DNA of 64,000 bases from Reichenbachiella carrageenanivorans (GTDB lineage: Bacteria > Bacteroidota > Bacteroidia > Cytophagales > Cyclobacteriaceae), in assembly GCF_025639805.1 (NCBI RefSeq), contig NZ_CP106735.1:1490001-1554000 (forward strand), written 5' to 3'. The notes beneath the pieces are model-generated. The model was not told the DNA's origin, did not search any database, and saw only the letters and a program-made list of their open reading frames with translations. The position numbers and the translations under genes were made by a program. Positions within the stretch are counted from its first letter, which is position 1. Each line of letters starts with the position of its first letter. This document shows, one piece after another, positions 43,789 to 52,191 of the stretch.

Positions 43789-43916
43789 AGCTGGTGAGTG
43801 TTACTGATCTTGTGAATAGCAAATTTGCTTTAAATGTGGTAAAGTTGAAATAGAGTAATAACTTAATTGACTACTAGGGGATTCTCTTATAAATGAAATT
43901 TTTTAATATTAAAATC

Positions 43917-46900
43917 CTAAAACCGAGCACCTAATACTACCGTCTCTTTTTGGATGGATTTATTACCGTCTCCGTCGAAGGTTTCGAATACTACCAAGTA
44001 GTAACCCACCGTAGCTAGTCTGCCGTTATCGGTAGTGCCGTCCCAAGTATAAAAGCCAGAAATTGAGAGCAGCTCTCCCTCCGCAAGGGTTTTAACAATA
44101 TACCCCGCCGTAGAGTAGATATGTACATTGGCGAAGTATCCAGACTGATCTAGCTGGTAGCTGATGGTGGTGTAGTCATTCATCCCAGTGTTGTCTGGTA
44201 CAAAAACCTTCGGGTCGATGGAGACCGTAGCGGACGACTGTATGTGAGCTTGAAATTGAGAATTGACAACACCAGGAGTGGCATAGCCTGCCGTACTGGC
44301 GGCAGATTTCCAGCTGTCAGGATTAAAACTCTCCGCCTCGAAGGAAACGCGCTCAAGAGATACGCCTTCGTCGTCGTCGAGCAGATTGAAATGGTAATCG
44401 TCTTGGTATTCCATTTGATCAATAATCAAAAGGTCATCGTTGACCAGAATTACGGAGTCGCCAGTGTCTGCAAAATTAGGAAAGCTCCCCATAGCAATCA
44501 TACGCTCAGCATCCCCTTTAGGATATTCAATGATGAGAATATCTGGCTCTGGTGTGAGCGCTAGATATTCCGCGGGGTTGATGACGAGGTGATCCGTGCT
44601 GATTAGTTTTAGGTCACTTGTTTTATCACCTAGACCCCAGTTTTTTAGATTAATAGCTTTGTCAGAATTATTGTAAATTTCGACAAAATCCACTCCGCCA
44701 GATCTCGGGTTAAATAACACCTCGTTGATCACAATGTCATTTGCCTCGGCTGCTTCGGGTAGTCTCAGAGAGGCGGTATTATGATCGCTCTGGATGATAT
44801 TGAGATTGCAGTCTGCCACATTTGAAAGTGTGACTTTGTAAGATTCGCCCCCACTTAATGCTTCAGCGAGTTTTACTTCTATTTGAGCATTTTGTGGATC
44901 TAGGAGAGTCAGATCTGCGATGGTTCGTGCCGGCGCAATGGTCAGGCTTGTATGGGCAAATGATGCTGGATTTAGTTTTTCATTCAGGGTCAGCTCCAGT
45001 GTTTGGGCATCTGCCGCAAGGGCACTGAGTAGCTGAGGTCCGAAGTTGTCGGGGTTAGATGCCTGTACCGAATTGGCTAGGCCAGGCGTACCTCCTTTGA
45101 TATTTGAGGAGGCGATCCAGTTGCTCTTTTCGCCACATGGGTTGCTTGTGTCTATCATCTCTAGTGACCACCCACCGTCTTCTTTTTCACTGTCCTTGTA
45201 CCAGCTGGTGTTGTACGAAGTACTGAAAATTTGTTTGGAATCAGCATAGATAGAGATGGTTTCTCCTGTATTGTTGAACGAGGGAAAACTGGTAACTCCC
45301 ATGACAGAAACGCCAGGAAAATCACTCGCATTAGAAGTGGAGGTAAGTACCATGTATCCACCACTAGGCACTTCTCCCGATAGGAGCGTGGTGCTACCGC
45401 CTTCATCTACGAGGCTCAGGCCAATCAAAGAAATGGATTGATCTGTGGTATTAAATATTTCTAAATATTCGGCATCTGTGAGCCCTACTTCTGGTGTAGG
45501 ATCTGCCATGATTTCGGTAATGATCAAATCTCCAAAGTCGGGCACATTAGGCGCCGTAAATGTGAAAGGTATTATGTGACTAGTGAGTGCATTGTCCGAT
45601 AGATCTTCTATGTTTTCTAGAGAAAGGTTATAGTCTTCTCCTTCTTGAAATTCACTATTAAATGCTAATAATACCGATGAGTCGGCTAGTGTGTACTTGG
45701 CGTCGATGGGTTCGCCTATATTGGGTATTACTCGGTAGTTACTCAAAAATTCTGCAGAATTTTCATTTAAGGGTTCCGAGTATTGTAGCCAGATGGAATT
45801 GGTATTTACGATGAGGTAGTCTGATACCGCTGGAGCTGTTTGGTCGTTGGTCACTGTAGTGAAATAATCAGGCAAGCGATGACCGAATACATTGCTGAGA
45901 TCTTTCCAAGAAATGGTATGAGCTACGTCGGCAGCCAATGCTTGCTCAAAGGTAAGCCTCAAAGTCTCAGGGTCGTCGGCATCTACGACAGCAGCTAGAC
46001 AGTTGCCCAGCGAGGGATTGGAGCTGAAGTTGGAAAGTAGGAGTGTTTGTCCCTGATCTAGCGCCACATCAAAGGCAATAGCCACAGAACGATCTCCTAC
46101 TACAGAGCCAACAGATACTCGGCTATCAAAGTCAAAAGAGTAGTCGGTTACAGATAAGGCATTTAAGTTGACATCATTCACATTCACCACTTTTAGTGTA
46201 TAAGTGGTCTCGTCTTCAAAGCCAATATCAAAGGTCACAGTAGTGACTCTTGGGGTACTAAATGTAATGGAACTGGCGGGTTTGCCATTGAGTGTGTAGT
46301 TGGCCAGTACATCTTTTGAAGTGACATTAGGCGTCTTATTAAATTCTATTTGAAGACTCTGTGCACTGAGCGGGTTTATTGTCGAGACATAAAATACGTT
46401 ATAATCAAAATTGGTGTCGATTGCCGATGAGAGTGTATTGCTTCGGACATCACTGATGTTAGAAATACGAAGGGGAATATTAGCCACTTCTGGTAAGCTA
46501 GATGACAGGTGGAGATAGACAAGATGCGGATACTCTAAGTTCAAGGTTGCCGAAGTAGGCAATGCCCCGTTTACGGTGTAATTAGCCGCATTTTCAGCAG
46601 AGGTTTGATCTACACTTTCGTTAAACCAAAGTATAATCCGATCTGCAGATTGGACAATCACGCTGTCTAGTTCAGGCGCAAATATGTCGTAGACAAATGT
46701 TTCTCTAATTCTGGTTCTAATCTCGTTGGCATACAAATCTTTGACCTCGTCGATATACAAATCAAATTCGACTTCTCGCTCAAAGTCTTGAGCAAATTGC
46801 AGGGTAACCGTTTTCTGATCTGCCGCCAGTGTGGCTTTGGAGGGAAATATATCCTCGTACTCATAGTTTTCTTTTGATTCAGCAGATTGCTTCCCCACCT

Positions 46901-49238
46901 TTTCGGTAAAAATGATTTCGAGAGAGGAGGCAGATGTTACGGTCAGCACATCTAGCTTGGGAGGCGACGTATCATACTCAAAAGTAATATCGGGTGTGGT
47001 CAAAAAATCGAGAGTGGTATTCTGAACATTGGCTACTGACAGTATCAGTTCTTGATTGTCATCAAAATTATTGGCGAAAGCCAAATGAACCAACCTCGAA
47101 TTGGAGCCGTCCAAAAAGGCAGTGACAGGATGATCCACACCGTCGTTGACAAAGTAATTGGCTGCAGTGCTGGCACTAATGGGCTCAAGGTTTTGTTTGA
47201 AATAGATGTCGAGTAGGTTGATGCCCATGACGTGCACGGTATCTATTTGCTGAGATAGGGTAAAGGGTGCCATGATCGGAGTTGCAAGTGCGTTGCCTTG
47301 GAGGTCTTCGAGTAGGCTGATGGTGAGGGTGTTTTCTACATTTAGCACAAAATCATCTGCAAACGTAAGGCTGACAATAGACGGGTCTGTGTCGTTGCGT
47401 ATGGCTTGGGTGGGATGAGGCCCACCGTGATCTGATGAATAATTGGATTCTGTTTCGGCAGTAGATTCATTCAAATCTTCATTGAAGATGACTTCTATCG
47501 TGTTGGCGGTTTTCACCAAAATTCTGTCTAATACAGGTGGATTGGTGTCGTAGGCAAATGATAAACTATTGGCGTGTATGGCGTTGCCTGCGCAGTCGGT
47601 TACTCCTGTGGCCGTTACGGTATAGATTACCCCATTGGCGAGGGCTGGCGTCACACCCACAGTAGTGGATAAGAAGCCTGGGCCTATCGGGCTAATGCCG
47701 TTTTCGGAGAGGCCGTTGTCGAACGAATAAGTGCCGTTGGTGAGTGAAGTTTCATCCATGGGCTCGTCGAACGTGAGCTTGAAGGTATTGGCATCTGTGG
47801 CGATAAAATCGATGAGGTTGGGTGCAGTGAGGTCTGGGCTGTTGTCATACACGGCATTTTGTGTGCCAGGCGTGCCGCCATCTACACTCGACGAAACGAT
47901 CCAGTTGCTTTGGTAGCTACAGGCTAGCATAGGGTTGATTTGCTCTAGGGAGTAGCCCCCACTGGATTTGTCCGAATCCTGATACCAGCTGTCTGTGTAG
48001 GATACGCTATCTACTAAATTGCCTAAGTTGTCGGTAAGCTCAAGGGATTCCCCTGAGTTGCTGAGAGAGAGCCCACTCAGCCCCAATACATTTCCTGAAA
48101 AATCTCCTGCATTGGCGGAAGCGGTAAGTGTCACATATTCATAGGCGCCAAGCGTAAAGTCACCTAATGTTCGTCCATCGATTTCGAAGTTGCCTATGTT
48201 GATGGCTTGCCCAGTGGTGTTATACAGTTCTAAATATTCTGCATCTGGTAGGACCACGGTCGGGTTGGGGTCAGCCATGATTTCATTAATTACGATGGTT
48301 CTAAAAGGAGTTTGTAGAGGCACATTAAGCGTTCGCTCTTCATCGTCAATGGTTTCGTCTTGGGCTTCATTTTTTACTTGATCGATATGGAGTGTGTAGT
48401 TGTTGTTCACAAAACCATCTGCAAAAGTCAACAGCACTTCGTCTAAGTGGGTAGCGTCTCTTTGGGCAGATTGGGGATTGCCAAAGTCATAGTCGAGTGT
48501 GTAGTTGCTCAGCGTTTGGGCGGTGGTTTCGTCTACATTTTGATTGAATTTTAGACGAATGCCGTTAGTACCTTCTTTGGTGAGCGAGGAGATACCAAAT
48601 CCTGCCGCTGCGGTAGAGATGGAGATGTCGTCGAAGTAGATTTTATCCTTTCTAGTATCGGTATACACACACCTTATGCCAGTATGTGAAGTAGCTGTAT
48701 GGTCATTATCCGCTATAGCGCCTTCGAGTGTAAAGCTACTGCCTCCGCTTGTGTCTGAGTAAAGAGACCAGTTTGCAGAGGCATCTCTAGTAATCCGAAC
48801 CCTAATCTGTACTGGATCTCCAGCCAATGCTGCCGAACCGTCTATGATGACTGATTTGGTGTTGCCTGTTTGTTTGTTTAAACTGATTTTATCACCCGTA
48901 CTTCCTAAAGACACGTAGTATCCATTTAGCGAGCCAGATAAATCAGATTGGTCAGATACTAGATAGAAAAAAGCATGATTGGAAGTGGTAACATTAAATG
49001 CGAAGTCAACTAAAAACTCCCAAGTAGTCTCCCCTAGCTCCGTTTGTGATGTAGATAAGTAGGAGCTACCTGCGGCCGCAGCATCTAAGCGCAACTGAAA
49101 GCTTGAAGCATTGAAGTCTGCAATATCTCCTGTCCAAGCAGGATTAGCGGTAAAATCGCCATCCGTAAAATCATCAGAGACTTGGGCAGTAGCCACCTGA
49201 AACAGAAAGAGTGTGATGAGTGCAAACAAATATCTCAT
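43917..49238 (-). CDS. Giant secreted protein with lamin-tail domains and Ig-like repeats
   Basis: About 1773 aa from the ATG at 49238 (a TTG at 49247 would add three residues). A signal peptide ends near TAQV. Residues about 25-210 resemble a concanavalin/LamG-like lectin fold. Three lamin-tail (LTD) domains start at about 317, 1241 and 1503, marked by INEIMADPNP, ITEIMADPTP and INEVLFNPRS; between them are about nine Ig-like/Big_5 modules that share TFADDF, ANNFDD and similar strands. The C-terminus from about 1678 (VFVPDNTGMNDY) is a gliding-motility/CHU_C-like sorting region for T9SS. Probably a surface or extracellular adhesin or enzyme scaffold; no catalytic residues are recognised. Confidence 0.85.
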   Translation of the reverse strand: MRYLFALITLFLFQVATAQVSDDFTDGDFTANPAWTGDIADFNASSFQLRLDAAAAGSSYLSTSQTELGETTWEFLVDFAFNVTTSNHAFFYLVSDQSDLSGSLNGYYVSLGSTGDKISLNKQTGNTKSVIIDGSAALAGDPVQIRVRITRDASANWSLYSDTSGGSSFTLEGAIADNDHTATSHTGIRCVYTDTRKDKIYFDDISISTAAAGFGISSLTKEGTNGIRLKFNQNVDETTAQTLSNYTLDYDFGNPQSAQRDATHLDEVLLTFADGFVNNNYTLHIDQVKNEAQDETIDDEERTLNVPLQTPFRTIVINEIMADPNPTVVLPDAEYLELYNTTGQAINIGNFEIDGRTLGDFTLGAYEYVTLTASANAGDFSGNVLGLSGLSLSNSGESLELTDNLGNLVDSVSYTDSWYQDSDKSSGGYSLEQINPMLACSYQSNWIVSSSVDGGTPGTQNAVYDNSPDLTAPNLIDFIATDANTFKLTFDEPMDETSLTNGTYSFDNGLSENGISPIGPGFLSTTVGVTPALANGVIYTVTATGVTDCAGNAIHANSLSFAYDTNPPVLDRILVKTANTIEVIFNEDLNESTAETESNYSSDHGGPHPTQAIRNDTDPSIVSLTFADDFVLNVENTLTISLLEDLQGNALATPIMAPFTLSQQIDTVHVMGINLLDIYFKQNLEPISASTAANYFVNDGVDHPVTAFLDGSNSRLVHLAFANNFDDNQELILSVANVQNTTLDFLTTPDITFEYDTSPPKLDVLTVTSASSLEIIFTEKVGKQSAESKENYEYEDIFPSKATLAADQKTVTLQFAQDFEREVEFDLYIDEVKDLYANEIRTRIRETFVYDIFAPELDSVIVQSADRIILWFNESVDQTSAENAANYTVNGALPTSATLNLEYPHLVYLHLSSSLPEVANIPLRISNISDVRSNTLSSAIDTNFDYNVFYVSTINPLSAQSLQIEFNKTPNVTSKDVLANYTLNGKPASSITFSTPRVTTVTFDIGFEDETTYTLKVVNVNDVNLNALSVTDYSFDFDSRVSVGSVVGDRSVAIAFDVALDQGQTLLLSNFSSNPSLGNCLAAVVDADDPETLRLTFEQALAADVAHTISWKDLSNVFGHRLPDYFTTVTNDQTAPAVSDYLIVNTNSIWLQYSEPLNENSAEFLSNYRVIPNIGEPIDAKYTLADSSVLLAFNSEFQEGEDYNLSLENIEDLSDNALTSHIIPFTFTAPNVPDFGDLIITEIMADPTPEVGLTDAEYLEIFNTTDQSISLIGLSLVDEGGSTTLLSGEVPSGGYMVLTSTSNASDFPGVSVMGVTSFPSFNNTGETISIYADSKQIFSTSYNTSWYKDSEKEDGGWSLEMIDTSNPCGEKSNWIASSNIKGGTPGLANSVQASNPDNFGPQLLSALAADAQTLELTLNEKLNPASFAHTSLTIAPARTIADLTLLDPQNAQIEVKLAEALSGGESYKVTLSNVADCNLNIIQSDHNTASLRLPEAAEANDIVINEVLFNPRSGGVDFVEIYNNSDKAINLKNWGLGDKTSDLKLISTDHLVINPAEYLALTPEPDILIIEYPKGDAERMIAMGSFPNFADTGDSVILVNDDLLIIDQMEYQDDYHFNLLDDDEGVSLERVSFEAESFNPDSWKSAASTAGYATPGVVNSQFQAHIQSSATVSIDPKVFVPDNTGMNDYTTISYQLDQSGYFANVHIYSTAGYIVKTLAEGELLSISGFYTWDGTTDNGRLATVGYYLVVFETFDGDGNKSIQKETVVLGARF

Positions 49239-49560
49239 AGTAGTCAAATTTCAATGTCTAAAATACTGATTATTACCCAACCAGCGCTGCCTTCGAGCTG
49301 GTGTTTGGATTATCGTATTATTATTTCTTGAGAACCTTCTTTCTAAGACAGAGAAATGTGATGGGTTTTGTCCAATTATTTCCTTTATTCTCAATTTAGC
49401 TTTTCAGAAATTTGTTAGAAATTCATAATGCGAATTTTTATTGGTTAATAATTTAACATTAATATCAATTCATTAACAATAATTAAGAATTTTGGTATTT
49501 CAGCCTTCGAGATGTCCATGGAATTAATGTAATTTTGAAGCCTCATTAAAAGTACAAAAA
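49239..49560. other. 322-bp AT-rich intergenic region between divergent genes
   Basis: Lies between the giant secreted gene (minus) and asd (plus). No coding frame is convincing. It contains the asd -7 box at 49530 and an A/T-rich segment (about 49430-49490) that may hold promoter or upstream elements. No TAnnTTTG box is seen for the minus-strand gene. Confidence 0.5.
49530..49537 (+). promoter_or_regulatory. -7 box (TAATTTTG) before asd
   Basis: Exact TAnnTTTG match 23 bp before the GTG start of asd. No TTG lies 17-23 bp further upstream. Confidence 0.5.
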
Positions 49561-50553
49561 GTGAAGTTAGCAGTAGTAGGAGCCACGGGCTTGGTAGGAT
49601 CGGAAATCCTAGAAGTCCTCAAAGAAAGAAATTTTCAGTTTGACGAATTGTTGTTGGTAGCCTCTGCCCGATCTGCGGGTAAGGTGGTAGAATACCAAGG
49701 CAAGTCATATACCGTTATTGGTTTGGAGGATGCCGTAGCGGCTAAGCCAGACATCGCTATTTTCTCAGCAGGAGGAGGTACTTCACTAGAGTGGGCACCT
49801 AAGTTTGCTGAAGTAGGTACGATCGTAATCGACAACTCTTCAGCTTGGAGAATGGATCCTAGCAAAAAACTAATCGTACCAGAGATCAACGGATCTGCGA
49901 TCATGATAGACGATAGAATTATCGCTAACCCTAACTGCTCTACTATCCAAATGGTATTGGTATTAGGTCCATTGCATGAGCGATATGGTATCAACCGTGT
50001 GATTGTGTCTACCTACCAGTCGGTGACGGGATCGGGCAAAGGCGCAGTAGATCAGATGATGGCTGAGCGAAACGGCGAGACTCCTACGATGGTGTATCCG
50101 CACAAAATTGACATGAATGTATTGCCTCACATCGATGTATTCCAAGACAATGGATATACCAAAGAGGAAATGAAAATGACCAATGAAACAGTGAAAATAT
50201 TGGGTGACGAAAACGTGAAAGTATCTGCTACTTGCGTTCGTATCCCTACCATGGGCGGTCACTCAGAGGCAGTCAACATAGAATTTGACAATGCCTATGA
50301 TTTGGACGAAGTCAAAGAAATACTGTCTAAAGTGCCAGGCTTAGTGATTCAGGATGATGTGGCTAATAATGTGTATCCTATGCCATTGACTGCACATAAA
50401 AAGGACGAAGTGTTTGTAGGCAGAATCAGAAAAGACGAGTCTAAAGAGAACGCATTGAACCTCTGGATCGTGGCGGACAACTTGAGAAAGGGTGCGGCTA
50501 CCAATGCGGTACAAATCGCTCAGTATGTGACCGAACACAACTTGGTACTCTAA
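49561..50553 (+). CDS. asd: Aspartate-semialdehyde dehydrogenase
   Basis: Makes aspartate semialdehyde from aspartyl phosphate, feeding lysine/diaminopimelate, threonine and methionine synthesis. The Rossmann loop VGATGLVGSE is at residues 5-14. The catalytic Cys126 lies in ANPNCSTIQ, and VTGSGKGAVDQ and GGHSEAVNIEF mark the dimer and catalytic domain. The 330-aa length is typical. The start is GTG at 49561, with an in-frame upstream stop excluding a much longer form. A strong terminator follows, directly before the next gene. Confidence 0.96.
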   Translation: MKLAVVGATGLVGSEILEVLKERNFQFDELLLVASARSAGKVVEYQGKSYTVIGLEDAVAAKPDIAIFSAGGGTSLEWAPKFAEVGTIVIDNSSAWRMDPSKKLIVPEINGSAIMIDDRIIANPNCSTIQMVLVLGPLHERYGINRVIVSTYQSVTGSGKGAVDQMMAERNGETPTMVYPHKIDMNVLPHIDVFQDNGYTKEEMKMTNETVKILGDENVKVSATCVRIPTMGGHSEAVNIEFDNAYDLDEVKEILSKVPGLVIQDDVANNVYPMPLTAHKKDEVFVGRIRKDESKENALNLWIVADNLRKGAATNAVQIAQYVTEHNLVL

Positions 50554-50608
50554 GGAAGAAACCTATTTTAGTTATTCGTGCGAAATGCCATTCGCACACA
50601 GATAAAGG

Positions 50609-50644
50609 CTGGCTCGAATGTTTTACATTTGAGCCAGTTTTTTT
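50609..50644 (+). terminator. Intrinsic terminator abutting the next start codon
   Basis: CTGGCTCGAATG (50609-50620) pairs with CATTTGAGCCAG (50626-50637) over a 5-nt loop (one G-U pair), followed by seven T (50638-50644). The ATG of the methyltransferase gene is the very next base (50645). Confidence 0.85.
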
Positions 50645-51838
50645 ATGTCCCAATCACTCATAGATATCCTCCGCACGCCAGAGGCGCGCACTTTCATTCA
50701 GACACATCTGAGCGAAGATCCAGTGGCGCTGGTACTACAGGCGCGGCGATATCCAGATTTGCCCATTCGGGAAATAGCCGCTCAAATCCAATCCAGAAAA
50801 AAGGCCGAAAAGAAGTTGCCCGAGTGGTTTGCACAGGAGGGTATCCTGTTTCCTCACGGCGTATCGATGGAGCAGTGCTCGTCGGAAGACACCGCCAAGT
50901 ACAAGGCTACTTTGGTGAGTGGCAAGACGGTGACGGATCTAACAGGCGGATTTGGCATAGACCTATATTACCTATCGCAGCATTTTGCCGAAGCACACTA
51001 CATTGAGCGCTCCGAGGAGCTGGTTGCGCTGGTCAAGTACAATTATGAACAATTGGGGTGCGATCAGGTGTCGTTTTTCAACACCACGGCTGAGGACTAT
51101 CTGGCCGCTGATCAGCAGCCCGCCGATTTGTATTTCATCGATCCGGCTCGTCGAGATGAGTCCAACCAAAAGGTGTTTGAGATCGGCGACTGCACACCAG
51201 ATTTGCGTTTGATCATTCCCATTTTGCTCCAGCGAAAAGCTGAAATATTGATCAAAATGTCGCCGATGCTAGATATTCGTCAGGCATTGGATGCCCTGCC
51301 TCATGTCGAAGAAGTGCATGTGGTGTCGGTCAGGAATGAGTGTAAGGAATTGCTGTTTCGTATTGTGCCTAGTCATAGCGGTGAGGCCAAGCGCATCACG
51401 GTCAACTTCGCTACAGAAGGCCCAATGCAGTTCGTGTTTGACGCAAGCGACGAGCAAGAGCAGCCCACATTTAGTGAGCCACTGACTTACCTTTACGAAC
51501 CCAACGCATCGATCATGAAAGCTGGCGGCTTCAATGCCGTCGCCAGGGCCTTTGGCGTAAGCAAGCTGCAGCGCAATTCGCATCTATATACCTCGACAGA
51601 GTTAGTGGAAGATTTCCCGGGTCGTGTATTTCGCATACAGGCGCAGACTGTGGTCAACAAGAAGAAACTAAAGCCCTTTTTGCCGCAAGGCAAAGCCAAC
51701 ATAGCGGCAAGAAACTACCCCATGTCCGTCAAAGAAATTCGAAACAAAACGGGTATCAAAGAAGGTGGTGAGGTGTATGTGTTTGCCACTACGTTGATGG
51801 ACGGGCGTTTGGCGGCGTTGGTCTGTGGCAAGGTGTAG
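50645..51838 (+). CDS. THUMP-like, class I SAM-dependent methyltransferase
   Basis: A 397-aa protein. An N-terminal THUMP-like/helical part (about 1-90) precedes a Rossmann methyltransferase core: VTDLTGGFGIDLYYLS is motif I (SAM binding, about residues 98-112), YIERSEELVALVKYN motif II, and YFIDPARRDE motif IV (about 158-167). DPARR resembles the DPPY-type catalytic motif but with Ala-Arg-Arg. The C-terminal part (about 260-397) is a further THUMP-like/OB domain. RNA modification is likely but the target is unknown. Its last 14 codons (ending LMDGRLAALVCGKV) are repeated downstream at 54070. Confidence 0.85.
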   Translation: MSQSLIDILRTPEARTFIQTHLSEDPVALVLQARRYPDLPIREIAAQIQSRKKAEKKLPEWFAQEGILFPHGVSMEQCSSEDTAKYKATLVSGKTVTDLTGGFGIDLYYLSQHFAEAHYIERSEELVALVKYNYEQLGCDQVSFFNTTAEDYLAADQQPADLYFIDPARRDESNQKVFEIGDCTPDLRLIIPILLQRKAEILIKMSPMLDIRQALDALPHVEEVHVVSVRNECKELLFRIVPSHSGEAKRITVNFATEGPMQFVFDASDEQEQPTFSEPLTYLYEPNASIMKAGGFNAVARAFGVSKLQRNSHLYTSTELVEDFPGRVFRIQAQTVVNKKKLKPFLPQGKANIAARNYPMSVKEIRNKTGIKEGGEVYVFATTLMDGRLAALVCGKV

Positions 51839-51840
51839 AC
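51797..51840 (+). repeat. 44-bp direct repeat, copy 1 (3' end of the methyltransferase gene)
   Basis: From ATGGACGGG to GTAGAC, including the stop codon. It matches 54070-54113 in 43 of 44 positions (G/A at the ninth base). The two copies are 2273 bp apart and bracket the BspA-type gene. See findings. Confidence 0.95.
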
Positions 51841-52191
51841 TCTATAGCTTTTTTATTCCCGTATCTTTGGATCAATGAGGCTTCATCTTCATTGTAAACA
51901 TTCGCTTTACTTTTCCTTCTTAGCATAATCACTACATCCAATCTTATCTCCCCATGTACAAATGCACCAATATCCATATTATGCGTCTGTCTACTAGCCT
52001 CTAGAAATTTATACGCTTGTTTGCTTGTGATAATGGATGGGTATGATTTTTTTTGGATAAAATATGAAATAATTAAGTTTATATGCCTTCTAATTCCTCT
52101 AGCCTGTGCTTTTTGTTTTGCATGTGAGGTGAGGGAACCAAGATTTTCTTTTTAATTGAAATAAGTACTTTGTAATCTTTTAAAATCAACT
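51841..52191. other. Intergenic region with a stray promoter box and a gene remnant on the minus strand
   Basis: 351 bp. An exact -7 box TATCTTTG (51862-51869) is followed 5 bp later by ATG, but the frame ends after 17 codons. On the minus strand an open frame runs from about 52152 to 51789 without stop; the part 51850-51977 (MDIGAFVHGEIRLDVVIMLR and following) has a coding-like look but no good start for the upstream part. It may be a decayed gene. No promoter for the BspA-type gene was recognised. Confidence 0.35.

Noticed and set aside
50578..51006. Plus-strand 142-codon frame upstream and inside the methyltransferase gene
   Set aside because: Overlaps the real gene in another frame and starts inside a terminator; it has no recognisable domain.
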